From Aeromonas salmonicida subsp. salmonicida (lineage in GTDB: Bacteria > Pseudomonadota > Gammaproteobacteria > Enterobacterales > Aeromonadaceae): a stretch of 40,968 nt of DNA. Numbering within the stretch: the first letter of the stretch is position 1; each line of letters opens with the position of its first letter. The notes under the pieces are model-generated. The model worked only from the letters and a program-made list of their open reading frames with translations. It did not search any database and was not told the origin of the DNA. The position numbers were made by a program, and so were the translations under genes. Below are positions 1-7,721 of the stretch, in pieces. The stretch covers positions 1 to 40,968 of the forward strand of contig NZ_LSGW01000097.1 of assembly GCF_001643305.1 (NCBI RefSeq). Direction: 5' to 3'.

Positions 1-84
1 GCCAACCTGCTGGCTCGAGTGAAGTACTTCATGGATACCGTGTCTCCTTTCCCCGGGAATGGCTATGGCACAGCGAAGGTGTAG
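1..84 (+). CDS. 3' end of an unidentified gene (partial)
   Basis: Frame 1 is open from the window edge to a TAG at 82-84 and gives a 27-residue tail ending in GNGYGTAKV. Its GC-rich codons resemble those of the real genes here, and the DNA turns AT-richer right after the stop, which suggests a true gene end. Too little is visible to name a family. The open frame could also be chance. Confidence 0.35.
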   Translation, partial: ANLLARVKYFMDTVSPFPGNGYGTAKV

Positions 85-854
85 AACTATTAGGATCAGT
101 TATTTAGCGATGGATATAGCTGACAGGGTGACACGCTTGATAAACCTGAATGCCATGAGCCATGTCGACGGGTTATCAATACCGCTAACTGTTTATGCCC
201 ATGACAATTTTCAAAGGAAGGTTAATTCTCGATACGCAACCGGTTCGTATCTATTATGGGTGCGACGATGTTAGGTTTTATCGACTATCACAAACGTAAT
301 AACAGGCTCAAAACACCAAAAATATATTAAACATCAATTTAAAGTATCGATACGCACAACCAACACAGCGCAAGCATGACACTTCCCGGCGCTCGCCAAG
401 GAGTGAGCTGAACCACAGCTGTATCACCAACACAGATGGAACCTCAGCAAAACAATATTTTATATATGGGTTCGGTCAAATATACAGAGATATGAAATCC
501 ACCTTTATCGCCAGCGTGACGGGTATTATGTCCCATGGCACTGAATACCAGCGTGCACATGACGGCCACTTATTATTCGCCATTTTCCCGCATCAATATC
601 CCAAGGGACAGGCTCTGTATTCCACTCTCCTCATTTCATTCCCTGAAGCAGCCGGCAGACCCAAGTTAAGGTCCTTGGCTGTCTCGCCAATCCATCCGGG
701 CGGCCAACATGGTCACACCGACAAAGGCACATTTCTGACCCATCATTCCCATTTTTCGCATATGCCCTGCCACTCTTGCCGCTTGGCGAAGGGGTTCGCT
801 CGTGTCACATTGTTGCGGCTTGGAAGCAACGAATGACAACACAAGGAGAAAAGG
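85..854. other. Long intergenic region, no supported gene
   Basis: About 770 bases separate the end of the partial gene from the thioredoxin-like gene. The left half (about 85-490) is AT-richer than the surroundings and holds palindromic elements near 231-251 and 344-353. An open frame at 492-836 lacks a good ribosome binding site and has an unconvincing, His-rich translation, so it is not called. The right half must hold the promoter of the gene at 855, but no clear -35/-10 pair was seen. Confidence 0.5.
231..251. repeat. Inverted repeat, possible operator
   Basis: GATACG at 231-236 and CGTATC at 246-251 flank the perfect palindrome AACCGGTT (238-245), with one unpaired base at 237. The 10-mer TCGATACGCA at 229-238 recurs at 347-356, where it overlaps a second palindrome, GTATCGATAC (344-353). 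The pattern would suit a dimeric DNA-binding protein, but no binder is known and no function is assigned. Confidence 0.4.
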
Positions 855-1355
855 ATGAAGCGACTGCTATTGCCGCTGCTGCTTGGCACGGCCCTGTTCC
901 ATGGAGAGGCGTACAGCGCCGGCCATCTCTGGGCCAGCACACTGCCCGATTACAGCCAGGGGTATGACGAGCGGCGGGATCCGGTGCAGGATCTGGCCGC
1001 CGCCACCGCCAAGGCGCAGAGCGAGGGCAAGAAGGTGTTGCTGCTGGTAGGCGGTGAATGGTGCAGCTGGTGCCAGGAAATGAACCACTTCCTGGACCGG
1101 GAGCCAGCCCTTGCCAGTCAGTTCAACCAGACCTTCGTGGTGGTCAAGGTGAACGTCAGCAAGGCGAACAAGAACGAGCCCTTCCTAAAACGCTACCCCG
1201 AGTATCTTGGGGTGCCCCACTTCTACGTACTGGATGCCAAAGGCAAGCTGCTGGAGTCTTTCAACACAGGGCTGCTGGAGAAGGGAAAGAGCTACGACGA
1301 GGCGAAATTCGGCAAGTTTATCGCCTTCTTCCAACCCAAGACGGCCCGCAGCTGA
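855..1355 (+). CDS. Exported thioredoxin-like protein
   Basis: This is a 166-residue protein with an N-terminal signal peptide (a lysine-arginine start followed by a leucine-rich core, residues 1 to about 22), so it should act in the periplasm. The mature part has a thioredoxin fold signature: a predicted strand ending in GGEWCSWC, where the CSWC pair is the redox-active CxxC, and a later GVPHFYVLD segment carrying the cis-proline strand. It resembles the DUF255/thioredoxin_7-like small disulfide proteins rather than classical TrxA, whose motif is CGPC. The partner is unknown. The start is fixed by an AAGGAGAAAAGG ribosome binding site directly upstream. The glutathione S-transferase gene follows 61 bases later, so the two may be cotranscribed. 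Confidence 0.8.
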   Translation: MKRLLLPLLLGTALFHGEAYSAGHLWASTLPDYSQGYDERRDPVQDLAAATAKAQSEGKKVLLLVGGEWCSWCQEMNHFLDREPALASQFNQTFVVVKVNVSKANKNEPFLKRYPEYLGVPHFYVLDAKGKLLESFNTGLLEKGKSYDEAKFGKFIAFFQPKTARS

Positions 1356-1416
1356 CCCGCCAATTGATGCAACCCTGTCATGGATAAGCCCAGACTCACC
1401 ACACAAGGACAAAGAG

Positions 1417-2040
1417 ATGATACGGATACTGGGCAAGGCCTCGTCAATCAATGTGCGCAAGGTGCTGTGGACCTGCGCCGAGACGGGTCTCCCTTTCGAG
1501 CTGGAGGAGTGGGGAGCGGGCTTCAAGCCGACGGATACCCCCGAATTCCTAGCAATGAACCCGAACGCCATGGTGCCTGTCATTCAGGATGGCGACTTCA
1601 CACTGTGGGAATCAAATACCATCATCCGCTACCTGGCTGCCCGCTACGGCCAAGCCACTCTCTATCCAGCCGAGGCACGCGCGAGGGCCATGGTCGATCA
1701 ATGGATCGACTGGCAAGCATCGGATTTGAACGCCGCCTGGCGCTACGCATTCCTGTCGCTGGTCAGGCATTCGTCCTTGCATCAGGACAGCCGGGCACTC
1801 AGCGCTGGATGTGCGGATTGGTCCAGATACATGCAGATCCTGGATCGGCATCTCCAGGCAACCGGTGCTTATGTGGCTGGGCGCCGCTTCTCGCTCGCGG
1901 ATATTCCCATCGGCCTGTCGGTCAACCGCTGGCTGGAAACGCCGTTTGAACGTCCATCACTGCCGGCCGTGAGTGACTACTACCAGCGATTGAGTGAGCG
2001 GCCCGGCTTTCGCCTGTATGGATGCAACGGGACGCCATGA
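1417..2040 (+). CDS. Glutathione S-transferase family protein
   Basis: This is a 207-residue cytosolic GST-fold protein. The thioredoxin-like N-terminal domain (residues 1 to about 80) contains [13 protein letters not shown] and the glutathione gamma-glutamyl binding motif ES in [13 protein letters not shown] helical C-terminal domain follows, with the N-capping-box-like segment FSLADIPIG. Family members conjugate or reduce electrophilic compounds with glutathione, and the substrate cannot be told from sequence. The ATG at 1417 is preferred because AAGGAC lies 7 bases upstream and the protein begins at the first beta strand; an upstream extension in this frame is only the shadow of the thioredoxin gene. 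The convergent maiA also encodes a GST-fold enzyme, but the two sequences are clearly different. Confidence 0.85.
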   Translation: MIRILGKASSINVRKVLWTCAETGLPFELEEWGAGFKPTDTPEFLAMNPNAMVPVIQDGDFTLWESNTIIRYLAARYGQATLYPAEARARAMVDQWIDWQASDLNAAWRYAFLSLVRHSSLHQDSRALSAGCADWSRYMQILDRHLQATGAYVAGRRFSLADIPIGLSVNRWLETPFERPSLPAVSDYYQRLSERPGFRLYGCNGTP

Positions 2041-2078
2041 GGTGAATCGAGCGGGAGGGGGACAACAGCGTTGAGCAG

Positions 2079-2114
2079 TGCGGGTTGGGCCGGTGTCATG
2101 CAGCCCAACCCGCA
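2079..2114. terminator. Hairpin between convergent GST and maiA genes
   Basis: A 12-bp stem (TGCGGGTTGGGC at 2079-2090 pairs with 2103-2114) has a 12-base loop. It lies between convergent gene ends, so it could stop transcription from either side. No T-run follows on either strand, so it would be an atypical terminator. Confidence 0.5.
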
Positions 2115-2123
2115 TGCACAATG

Positions 2124-2768
2124 TCAGACCTGCGCATCCGGCTGCAGCTCCGGGGCGGCCTTGATAAAGGCCTGCAGCTGCTCGCAGTTGGCGACGATGC
2201 GGGCAATGGTAGGGTACTCATCCAGGGTCATGTCGTAGCGGCGGGCGTTGTAGACCTGGGGCACCAGCATGCAGTCGGCCAGAGTCACCTCGTTGCCGAC
2301 GCAATAGACACCTGCCGTGGTCATCAACAAGGGTTCGAGTACCCTGAAGGTCTCGTCAATCCAGTGGCGATACCAGGCATCACGCTGCGCCTTGCCCAGC
2401 CCCAGCTCCTGCTCCTGCTCCAGATAATTGAGCACCCGCAGGTTGTCGAGCGGGTGCGTGTCGCAGGCGATCATGTTGACTATCTGGCGCACCCTGGCTC
2501 GCGCCTGGGCGGCCGAGGGCATCAGCGGATAGGCGGGATAGGTCTCGTCGAGGTACTCCATGATGGCAACCGACTGACCGAACTGCACATCCCCGTCGAT
2601 GAGGAAGGGCACCAGCCCCTGGGGATTGACACGATGATAAGCCTTCTCGCGCTGCTCGCCCTGCCTCAAGTTGACCGGGTGATACTCATAATCGAGCCCC
2701 TTGAGCTGCATGACTATCCGTACCCGATAACTTGCCGATGAACGCCAATATCCAAACAACTGCAACAT
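2124..2768 (-). CDS. maiA: Maleylacetoacetate isomerase
   Basis: This 214-residue GST zeta-class enzyme converts maleylacetoacetate to fumarylacetoacetate with glutathione as cofactor, the penultimate step of tyrosine and homogentisate breakdown. The N-terminus carries the zeta-class active-site signature SSASYRVRI (residues 10-18), in the variant SSxSxRVRI form. The segment NPQGLVPFLIDGDVQFGQSVAIMEYL is the thioredoxin-fold glutathione site. The C-terminal helical domain includes TLADCMLVPQVYNA, typical of MaiA. ATG at 2768 is chosen because the protein then begins with MLQLFGYWRS as in the family; eleven upstream in-frame codons are noncoding. It is the last gene of the hpd-hmgA-fahA-maiA operon, 73 bases after fahA. 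Confidence 0.95.
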   Translation of the reverse strand: MLQLFGYWRSSASYRVRIVMQLKGLDYEYHPVNLRQGEQREKAYHRVNPQGLVPFLIDGDVQFGQSVAIMEYLDETYPAYPLMPSAAQARARVRQIVNMIACDTHPLDNLRVLNYLEQEQELGLGKAQRDAWYRHWIDETFRVLEPLLMTTAGVYCVGNEVTLADCMLVPQVYNARRYDMTLDEYPTIARIVANCEQLQAFIKAAPELQPDAQV

Positions 2769-2841
2769 AATCTGTCCCTGTGTTGGCAGGTGCACGGGCA
2801 CCTGCCGTTCACCAGTCGGCCCTGTGTCCGCGCTGGCTTAT

Positions 2842-3840
2842 TCACTTCGTCTGGCTGGCGTCCTGTTGCGTGACTTTTTGCAAAATGGTGCCAAACAGAC
2901 TCATCCCGTTGCGATCCTGCATCGCGATGGACACTGTATCACCAAAGCGTAGAAAGGGTGTAGTGGCTTGACCTGACTCGATAATTTCCAACATGCGCAG
3001 CTCGGCGAGGCAGGAGGATCCGGCACTGCGGTCATAGTTGGAGACGGTCCCAGAGCCTATGATGCAGCCAGCCCCGAGCGGCCGGGTTTTGGCGGCATGG
3101 GCAATCAGCTCGAAGAAGTTGAAGGTCATGTCCACCCCGGCATTGGGCGCGCCAAACAGCGCGCCGTTGAGGTGCGTTTCCAGCGGCAGATGCACCTTGC
3201 CACCCTGCCAGTCACTGCCCAGCTCGTCCGGCGTGATGGCCACCGGCGAGAAGGCGCTGGAGGGTTTGGACTGGAAGAAGCCAAAGCCCTTGGCCAGCTC
3301 GCCCGGGATAAGGTTGCGCAGGCTCACGTCGTTCACCAGCATCAACAGTTTGACGTGGGCGGCGGCCGCCTGCGGGCTCGTCCCCATGGGCACATCGTCC
3401 GTGATGATGGCCACCTCCGACTCGAAATCGATACCCCACTCCTCGGAACCCATGACGATTGGGCCGCGGGGGGCCAGGAAGCAATCCGAGCCGCCCTGGT
3501 AGATCAGAGGATCGTGCCAGAAGCTTTCCGGCATCTCGGCGCCACGGGCCTTGCGCACCAGCTCCACATGGTTGACGTAGGCGCTGCCATCCGCCCACTG
3601 GTAGGCACGGGGCAAGGGCGAGAGACACTCGCTCTCATCAAACGGGACGGCATCGGCACAGGTGCTATCGTTGAGGGTCTGATAGATGGAGGCCAGCTTG
3701 GGCTCGGTCTCAGCCCACTCATCCAGTGCCGACTGCAGGGTGAGGGCGATGGATGGCACCCGCACCGCGCGGCTCAAGTCACGGCTGACCACCACCAGAG
3801 CGCCATCGCGCTTGCCATTGTTCAAGGTTGCAAGTTTCAT
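2842..3840 (-). CDS. fahA: Fumarylacetoacetate hydrolase
   Basis: This 332-residue enzyme cleaves fumarylacetoacetate to fumarate and acetoacetate, the last step of tyrosine degradation. It belongs to the shorter bacterial FAH type. Segments such as DFESEVAIITDDVPMG, with the acidic metal-binding residues, and LGAGCIIGSGTVSN near residue 275 are typical of the fold. The start ATG (3838-3840) is preceded by AAGGA, which overlaps the TAA stop of the ancestral hmgA frame at 3849-3851. That arrangement shows that hmgA and fahA were translationally coupled before the hmgA frameshift. The protein itself appears intact, but the upstream disruption would deprive it of substrate and may reduce its translation. 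Confidence 0.95.
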   Translation of the reverse strand: MKLATLNNGKRDGALVVVSRDLSRAVRVPSIALTLQSALDEWAETEPKLASIYQTLNDSTCADAVPFDESECLSPLPRAYQWADGSAYVNHVELVRKARGAEMPESFWHDPLIYQGGSDCFLAPRGPIVMGSEEWGIDFESEVAIITDDVPMGTSPQAAAAHVKLLMLVNDVSLRNLIPGELAKGFGFFQSKPSSAFSPVAITPDELGSDWQGGKVHLPLETHLNGALFGAPNAGVDMTFNFFELIAHAAKTRPLGAGCIIGSGTVSNYDRSAGSSCLAELRMLEIIESGQATTPFLRFGDTVSIAMQDRNGMSLFGTILQKVTQQDASQTK

Positions 3841-3848
3841 AAAAATCC

Positions 3849-4966
3849 TTATTTGCCAGTGGCAGTCGAAAGTTCGGGACGCTGCCAGCTGCCGACGTTC
3901 AGCGCATCGCGGGTATCCAGCATCACGGCCACCTCGTCGGTGAACTTCTTGGCATAGGTCTGCCCCGCCGCAAACGCCTTGGGATGGGGCCGTGGGTAAA
4001 GCCGGCGGGGTGGAAGGTGACCATGCCCCGCTCGATATTGTCCCGACTGAAGAAGTCCCCTGCGTGGTAGAAGAGCACCTCGTCGTAGTCGTCGTTGCTG
4101 TGGTAGAAGGGCACCTTGAGGGCGCCGGGGTCACTCTCTATGGGGCGCGGCACGAAGGTACAGATGACGAACCGGCTCGCCACGAAGGTGGAGTGGGCCG
4201 AGGGCGGCAAGTGGTAACGGTGGCTCATCAGCGGGCGAATGTCGCGCCAGTTGAGGCGCACCACGCACAAGTCCCCGTGCCAGCCCTGGGCATCCAGCGG
4301 ATTGAAGGGCCAGGTGATGACCGACACCTGATTGTGGCGCTTGACCTGCAGCGACCAGGGATTTTCATCCTGCTGGGCCAGAAAGCGTTCATTGATGGCG
4401 GGCACATCCAGCGCCGCCGGGTCAAAGATGGCGTGATTGCCCACCAACCCCTTGTCCGGCAGCTGATAGCTGTCGTTGGTCGCCTCTATCATCAGGATGA
4501 ACATGGGCGCCGTGGGCTCGATGCGCCACATGGTGCCACGGGGGATCACCACATAGTCGCCGTCCCGCAGGGTCAGATGGCCGTAGTCGCAATAAAACTC
4601 GCCACTGCCCTCGTGGATGAACAGCAGCTCGTCACCGTCGGCATTGCGCACCAGAAACGGCATAGGATCACACAGGCGCCACATCCGGTAGCGGCAGTGA
4701 GCATTGTGCAGAATATCCGGCATCACCCAGGGGGAGAGGGAACTCACCTCCTCCTGCAAGCCGTTCAAGTCAAACGCCCTCGGCCGCAGCGGCCCCTCCC
4801 AGTTGGTCCAGTCGGTGGGAGCATGCTTGTGGTGCATATGGGTGGCGGGGCCGAAGAAGCCGGCCCGCCCCAGTTCGCGCTCATAGATGGCCTGCTCTGG
4901 CAGGTCGGCATGAGCCTGACGGGAGTGGGTCCCCTCCCGATGGGGAAAGCTTATCCAGTTACGCAT
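3849..4966 (-). pseudogene. hmgA: Homogentisate 1,2-dioxygenase, frameshifted near the C-terminus
   Basis: HmgA opens the ring of homogentisate to maleylacetoacetate using Fe(II) and O2. The reading frame from ATG 4966 is typical, beginning MRNWISFPHREGTHSRQAHA, and keeps the expected iron ligands His289, Glu296 and His325. After Pro327 the frame breaks: the minus strand reads GGCCCCATCCC, whereas the conserved HGPHPKAFAAG needs one more C. The current frame adds 20 unrelated residues and stops at 3923 (347 residues). The other frame continues as a good HmgA tail to TAA at 3849-3851, so the ancestral protein was 372 residues. The start overlaps the hpd stop by 8 bases, with GGAG upstream. Either a real one-base deletion or a sequencing error in the C-run explains this. 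Confidence 0.88.
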
Positions 4967-6071
4967 CGCTGGGTTCTCCATGCAGCACACCACGGCGGAT
5001 CTGGTCCAGTTCAATGGATTCGAACAGTGCCTGGAAATTGCCCTCGCCAAACCCTTCATTGCCCTTGCGCTGAATGATCTCGAAGAACACCGGACCTATG
5101 ACGGTGTCGGTGAAGATCTGCAGCAGTATGCCGTCCTTGGTGGGAGAACCATCGATGAGGATCTGCAGATCCTTGAGGGAGGCCAGATCTTCCTGATGGC
5201 CCTCGACCCGGCTGTTGACCTTCTCGTAGTAGGTGTCCGGGGTCGGCATAAAACCGGTACCACGACCACGCAGGGTGCGTATGGTCTGGTAGATGTCGCT
5301 GGAGGCCAAGGCTATGTGCTGGATCCCCTCCCCCTTGTACTGACGCAGGTACTCCTCGATCTGGGACTTGTCATCGGAGGATTCGTTGATGGGGATGCGA
5401 ATTTTGCCGCAGGGGGCCGTCATGGCACGGGAATGCAGGCCGGTGAGCTTGCCCTCTATGTCGAAGTAGCGAATCTCCCGGAAGTTGCCGATCCGCTCAT
5501 AGAAGTTCGACCAGACATCCATGTTGCCGCGCTGGACGTTGTGGGTCAGGTGATCTATCTCGTAGAGCCCGGCGTCCACCTCGGCCATGCGCGTCTGCCA
5601 GTCGGGGTAAAATACAAAATCCACATCATAGATGGAGCCCTTGTCGCCGTAGCGGTCGACAAACGACAGTGTGCTCTCGCCTATGCCATAGATGGCGGGA
5701 ATGTTGAGCTCCATGAGCCCTATCTTGCCGACGAAGGGCTTGGCCCCCTTGGTGATGGCGTATGGCTGGGCCTTGCCCGCATCCGCCACCCGAAATGCCA
5801 TGCCGCACACACTGGGCCCGTGCAGGCTGGCGAACTGCTCCGCCTGGGAGTGTGGCTCGGCGTTGACCACGAAGTTGATGTCACCCTGACGATAGAGCCA
5901 GCACTGCTTGTGCTTGTGCTTTGCCACTTCGGCAAAACCCAGTGAAACGAACAACGCCTTGAGGGCGGCAATGCCCTTGGCATCCGGCGCTGTGTACTCG
6001 ACGAATTCGAAGCCATCCGAGCCGAGGGGATTGATGGTGTGGGAACGGGAAGAGGAGGAAGTGGTCGTCAT
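4959..6071 (-). CDS. hpd: 4-hydroxyphenylpyruvate dioxygenase
   Basis: This 370-residue Fe(II) enzyme converts 4-hydroxyphenylpyruvate, the transamination product of tyrosine, to homogentisate and CO2. Two vicinal-oxygen-chelate halves are visible. The iron ligands are His174 (EIDHLTHNV), His252 (GIQHIALASSD) and Glu331 (VFFEIIQRKG). The C-terminal region GNEGFGEGNFQALFESIE is the family signature that closes the active site. The start ATG at 6071 has AAGGAG upstream. This is the first gene of a four-gene operon, and its stop overlaps the hmgA start. Because hpd is intact while hmgA is frameshifted, its product homogentisate would have no exit route, which predicts pyomelanin formation. Confidence 0.96.
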   Translation of the reverse strand: MTTTSSSSRSHTINPLGSDGFEFVEYTAPDAKGIAALKALFVSLGFAEVAKHKHKQCWLYRQGDINFVVNAEPHSQAEQFASLHGPSVCGMAFRVADAGKAQPYAITKGAKPFVGKIGLMELNIPAIYGIGESTLSFVDRYGDKGSIYDVDFVFYPDWQTRMAEVDAGLYEIDHLTHNVQRGNMDVWSNFYERIGNFREIRYFDIEGKLTGLHSRAMTAPCGKIRIPINESSDDKSQIEEYLRQYKGEGIQHIALASSDIYQTIRTLRGRGTGFMPTPDTYYEKVNSRVEGHQEDLASLKDLQILIDGSPTKDGILLQIFTDTVIGPVFFEIIQRKGNEGFGEGNFQALFESIELDQIRRGVLHGEPSDA

Positions 6072-6129
6072 GATGCGCTCCTTGCAATGTGCTGATGACT
6101 GAAAGTGGTTAAAGCGGTTTGACCTAGGG

Positions 6130-6146
6130 CGACGGCCTGACCGTCG
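6130..6146. repeat. Stem-loop in the hpd leader
   Basis: CGACGG (6130-6135) pairs with CCGTCG (6141-6146) around a 5-base loop. The element lies 58 bases upstream of the hpd start, inside the probable leader. A 10-bp perfect palindrome TTGTTAACAA (6164-6173) sits a little further upstream. No known regulator is assigned to either. Confidence 0.4.
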
Positions 6147-6253
6147 ATCCCGTCAAACAGGCCTTGTTAACAACTTGTTTCATTAGATGCAGCTGCGCGG
6201 CAGAAGAGAAGAGGCGGGTTTCAGATAGTTTCTCGGGGTCCTCCACCAAAAGA

Positions 6254-6271
6254 TGTAAATAGATTGTGACA
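6254..6271 (-). promoter_or_regulatory. Candidate TyrR box upstream of hpd
   Basis: Read on the minus strand, this site is TGTCAC-N6-TTTACA, against the established TyrR consensus TGTAAA-N6-TTTACA; ten of twelve half-site bases match and the right half is perfect. It lies about 180 bases upstream of the hpd start. TyrR controls tyrosine uptake and use in enterics, and a tyrosine catabolic operon is a plausible target. One imperfect box in a long leader could be chance. Confidence 0.35.
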
Positions 6272-6329
6272 TTCAAGCCGCAGCCTTGCGGATCGCCCCA
6301 TGGCGACCCGCAGGGCTGTCAGCTTTGCC

Positions 6330-6962
6330 TTACAGTCGCCACTGTTTGGGCACTATGTGGGGCAAGTGCGCCCGTGCTTTTTGCAGGCGACTCGGGGTGG
6401 GATTGATGAGCCAGGCCTCTGCGCCCTGCGCCAGCAGCGGCAGATCGTGCAGGCTGTCGCTCAAGCTGAGTACCGCAGCGAGGGCGCGTACCTCGGGCAG
6501 TATCTTGTGCTGGCCGTGGCAGTAAAAGCGCGGCATCAAGCCCCCCAAGCGGTAGTGCATCCGCGAGCCCAGGGTGCGATGGGGCAGCTTGCCAGGCAAC
6601 TGTTGATGGAGTTGCCCGCGCACCAGGGCGCGAGGGCTGGCGGAGATCACCCAGCAGCGATCACCGTCTTTCATCAGCAAGGCGCGCGCCTCGCGAAACA
6701 GCCCAGGCCGGGTGCGGCAATAGGCCCGCACCAGTTTGCGCCAGCCCAGTGGCGAAAGCCCCAGTGTGATGGCCCACCAGATCAGCGAAATCCCCTGCCT
6801 GCGCCGGCTTGGCACGAGGTAAACCAGGCCACCCAGTGCGATCACCGGCAGCAGCAAGAGTGGCCAGAGGCGGCGGCGCAGTATATAGCGCAGCAAGCCG
6901 GCGTGGCTGTCGCCCGGGGCCAGGGTGTCGTCAAAGTCAGCCAGGATCCAGTCTGTACGCAT
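6330..6962 (-). CDS. HAD-IB family phosphatase, PgpC-like
   Basis: This 210-residue haloacid-dehalogenase-family protein has all four HAD motifs: the nucleophile motif DFDDT near residue 9, motif II in WVISASPRALV, the motif III lysine in GQHKILPEV, and motif IV SDSLHDLPLL. A hydrophobic segment (LLLLPVIALGGLVYLV) follows motif I, as in E. coli PgpC (YfhB), a phosphatidylglycerophosphate phosphatase. That makes PgpC-like activity at the inner membrane the best guess, and a SerB-type small-molecule phosphatase is the alternative. ATG at 6962 follows a GGGGAGGA ribosome binding site. It starts 17 bases after the ancestral stop of the pseudouridine synthase gene, so the two probably form an operon. 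Confidence 0.75.
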   Translation of the reverse strand: MRTDWILADFDDTLAPGDSHAGLLRYILRRRLWPLLLLPVIALGGLVYLVPSRRRQGISLIWWAITLGLSPLGWRKLVRAYCRTRPGLFREARALLMKDGDRCWVISASPRALVRGQLHQQLPGKLPHRTLGSRMHYRLGGLMPRFYCHGQHKILPEVRALAAVLSLSDSLHDLPLLAQGAEAWLINPTPSRLQKARAHLPHIVPKQWRL

Positions 6963-6979
6963 AGTGTCTTGTCCTCCCC

Positions 6980-7631
6980 TCACTCGCTCAATCCGGCGAT
7001 GGCGACATGGAGCTCGGGGGCGAGAAACATGGCCCCCTCATCGGGAGGGCAGATAAAATCGAATGCTTCGTCTGCCAGGGTGAAACTCAGGCGCCAGGCA
7101 TGCAGGTAGCCGCGGTCAGCCGCCGTAACGCTCATCCCCCAGAATGGGTGCCCCTATGCTTTTCAAGGCAACCCGGATCTGGTGGGTCTTGCCGGTCTGG
7201 GGCTTGATGCGATAGAGCCGCAGACCCTCGCGCACCGGCACAGAGTCAAACCAGCTGATGGCGGGGTTGTCCAGGCTGCGCGCCAGCATCCAGCTGCCAC
7301 CCCGCCCTTTTTGCATATCCCCTTTTACCCAGCCCTGCTTCTTTTTGGGCTTGCGATCGGAGAGGGCCAGATACTGCTTGCTCACCTGTCGATCCGCAAA
7401 TGCCATGCTGAGCGCCCGGTTAGCCGCCGTGGTACGCGCCAGCAACACCAGACCTGAGGTCATCTTGTCGAGCCGATGAACGGGATAAAGCACCTGCCCT
7501 GTGTCGGCCTTGACGCGACTGACCAGTCCCGGATTGACCAGACCCGACTCACCGGCTTCGTCATGCATGCCAAGGCCCGGCCCTTTGTTGATCAACATAA
7601 AATCTTTGTGCTGCGCTAGTATCCGGTACAT
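6980..7631 (-). pseudogene. RluA-family pseudouridine synthase, frameshifted near the C-terminus
   Basis: The frame from ATG 7631 encodes 171 residues of an RluA-type RNA pseudouridine synthase. It holds HRLDKMTSGL with the catalytic Asp and the conserved KPQTGKTHQIRVAL. It then meets TGA at 7116-7118 directly after GDERYGG. The neighbouring frame continues without a stop as DRGYLHAWRLSF and further, to TGA at 6980-6982; the YLHAW block is conserved in this position across RluA enzymes. About 45 C-terminal residues are therefore lost by a net +1 shift (one extra base or two missing). The target RNA is not predictable. A programmed +1 shift at GGC TGA is conceivable but less likely than mutation or sequence error. 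PgpC-like gene follows at 17 bases. Confidence 0.8.
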
Positions 7632-7721
7632 CTATAACCTTTTAGAATGTGTTTCATTACAAGAATATGACTCCATCAAGGGGTCGCCCCCCCATGAATA
7701 CTCAGAACAAGAATCGCACGG

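Noticed and set aside
59..274. Open frame of 71 codons near the left edge
   Set aside because: Overlaps the end of the partial gene, lacks a ribosome binding site, and its AT-rich sequence holds palindromes rather than coding bias.
492..836. Open frame of 114 codons before the thioredoxin-like gene
   Set aside because: No good ribosome binding site, His- and Pro-rich translation with no family resemblance, and overlapping frames of similar length on both strands. It could be a hypothetical gene, but the evidence is too thin.
3841..4134. N-terminal extension of FahA by 98 codons
   Set aside because: The extension is the out-of-frame reading of hmgA up to the frameshift and then the lost HmgA tail; the real FahA start at 3840 has a ribosome binding site.
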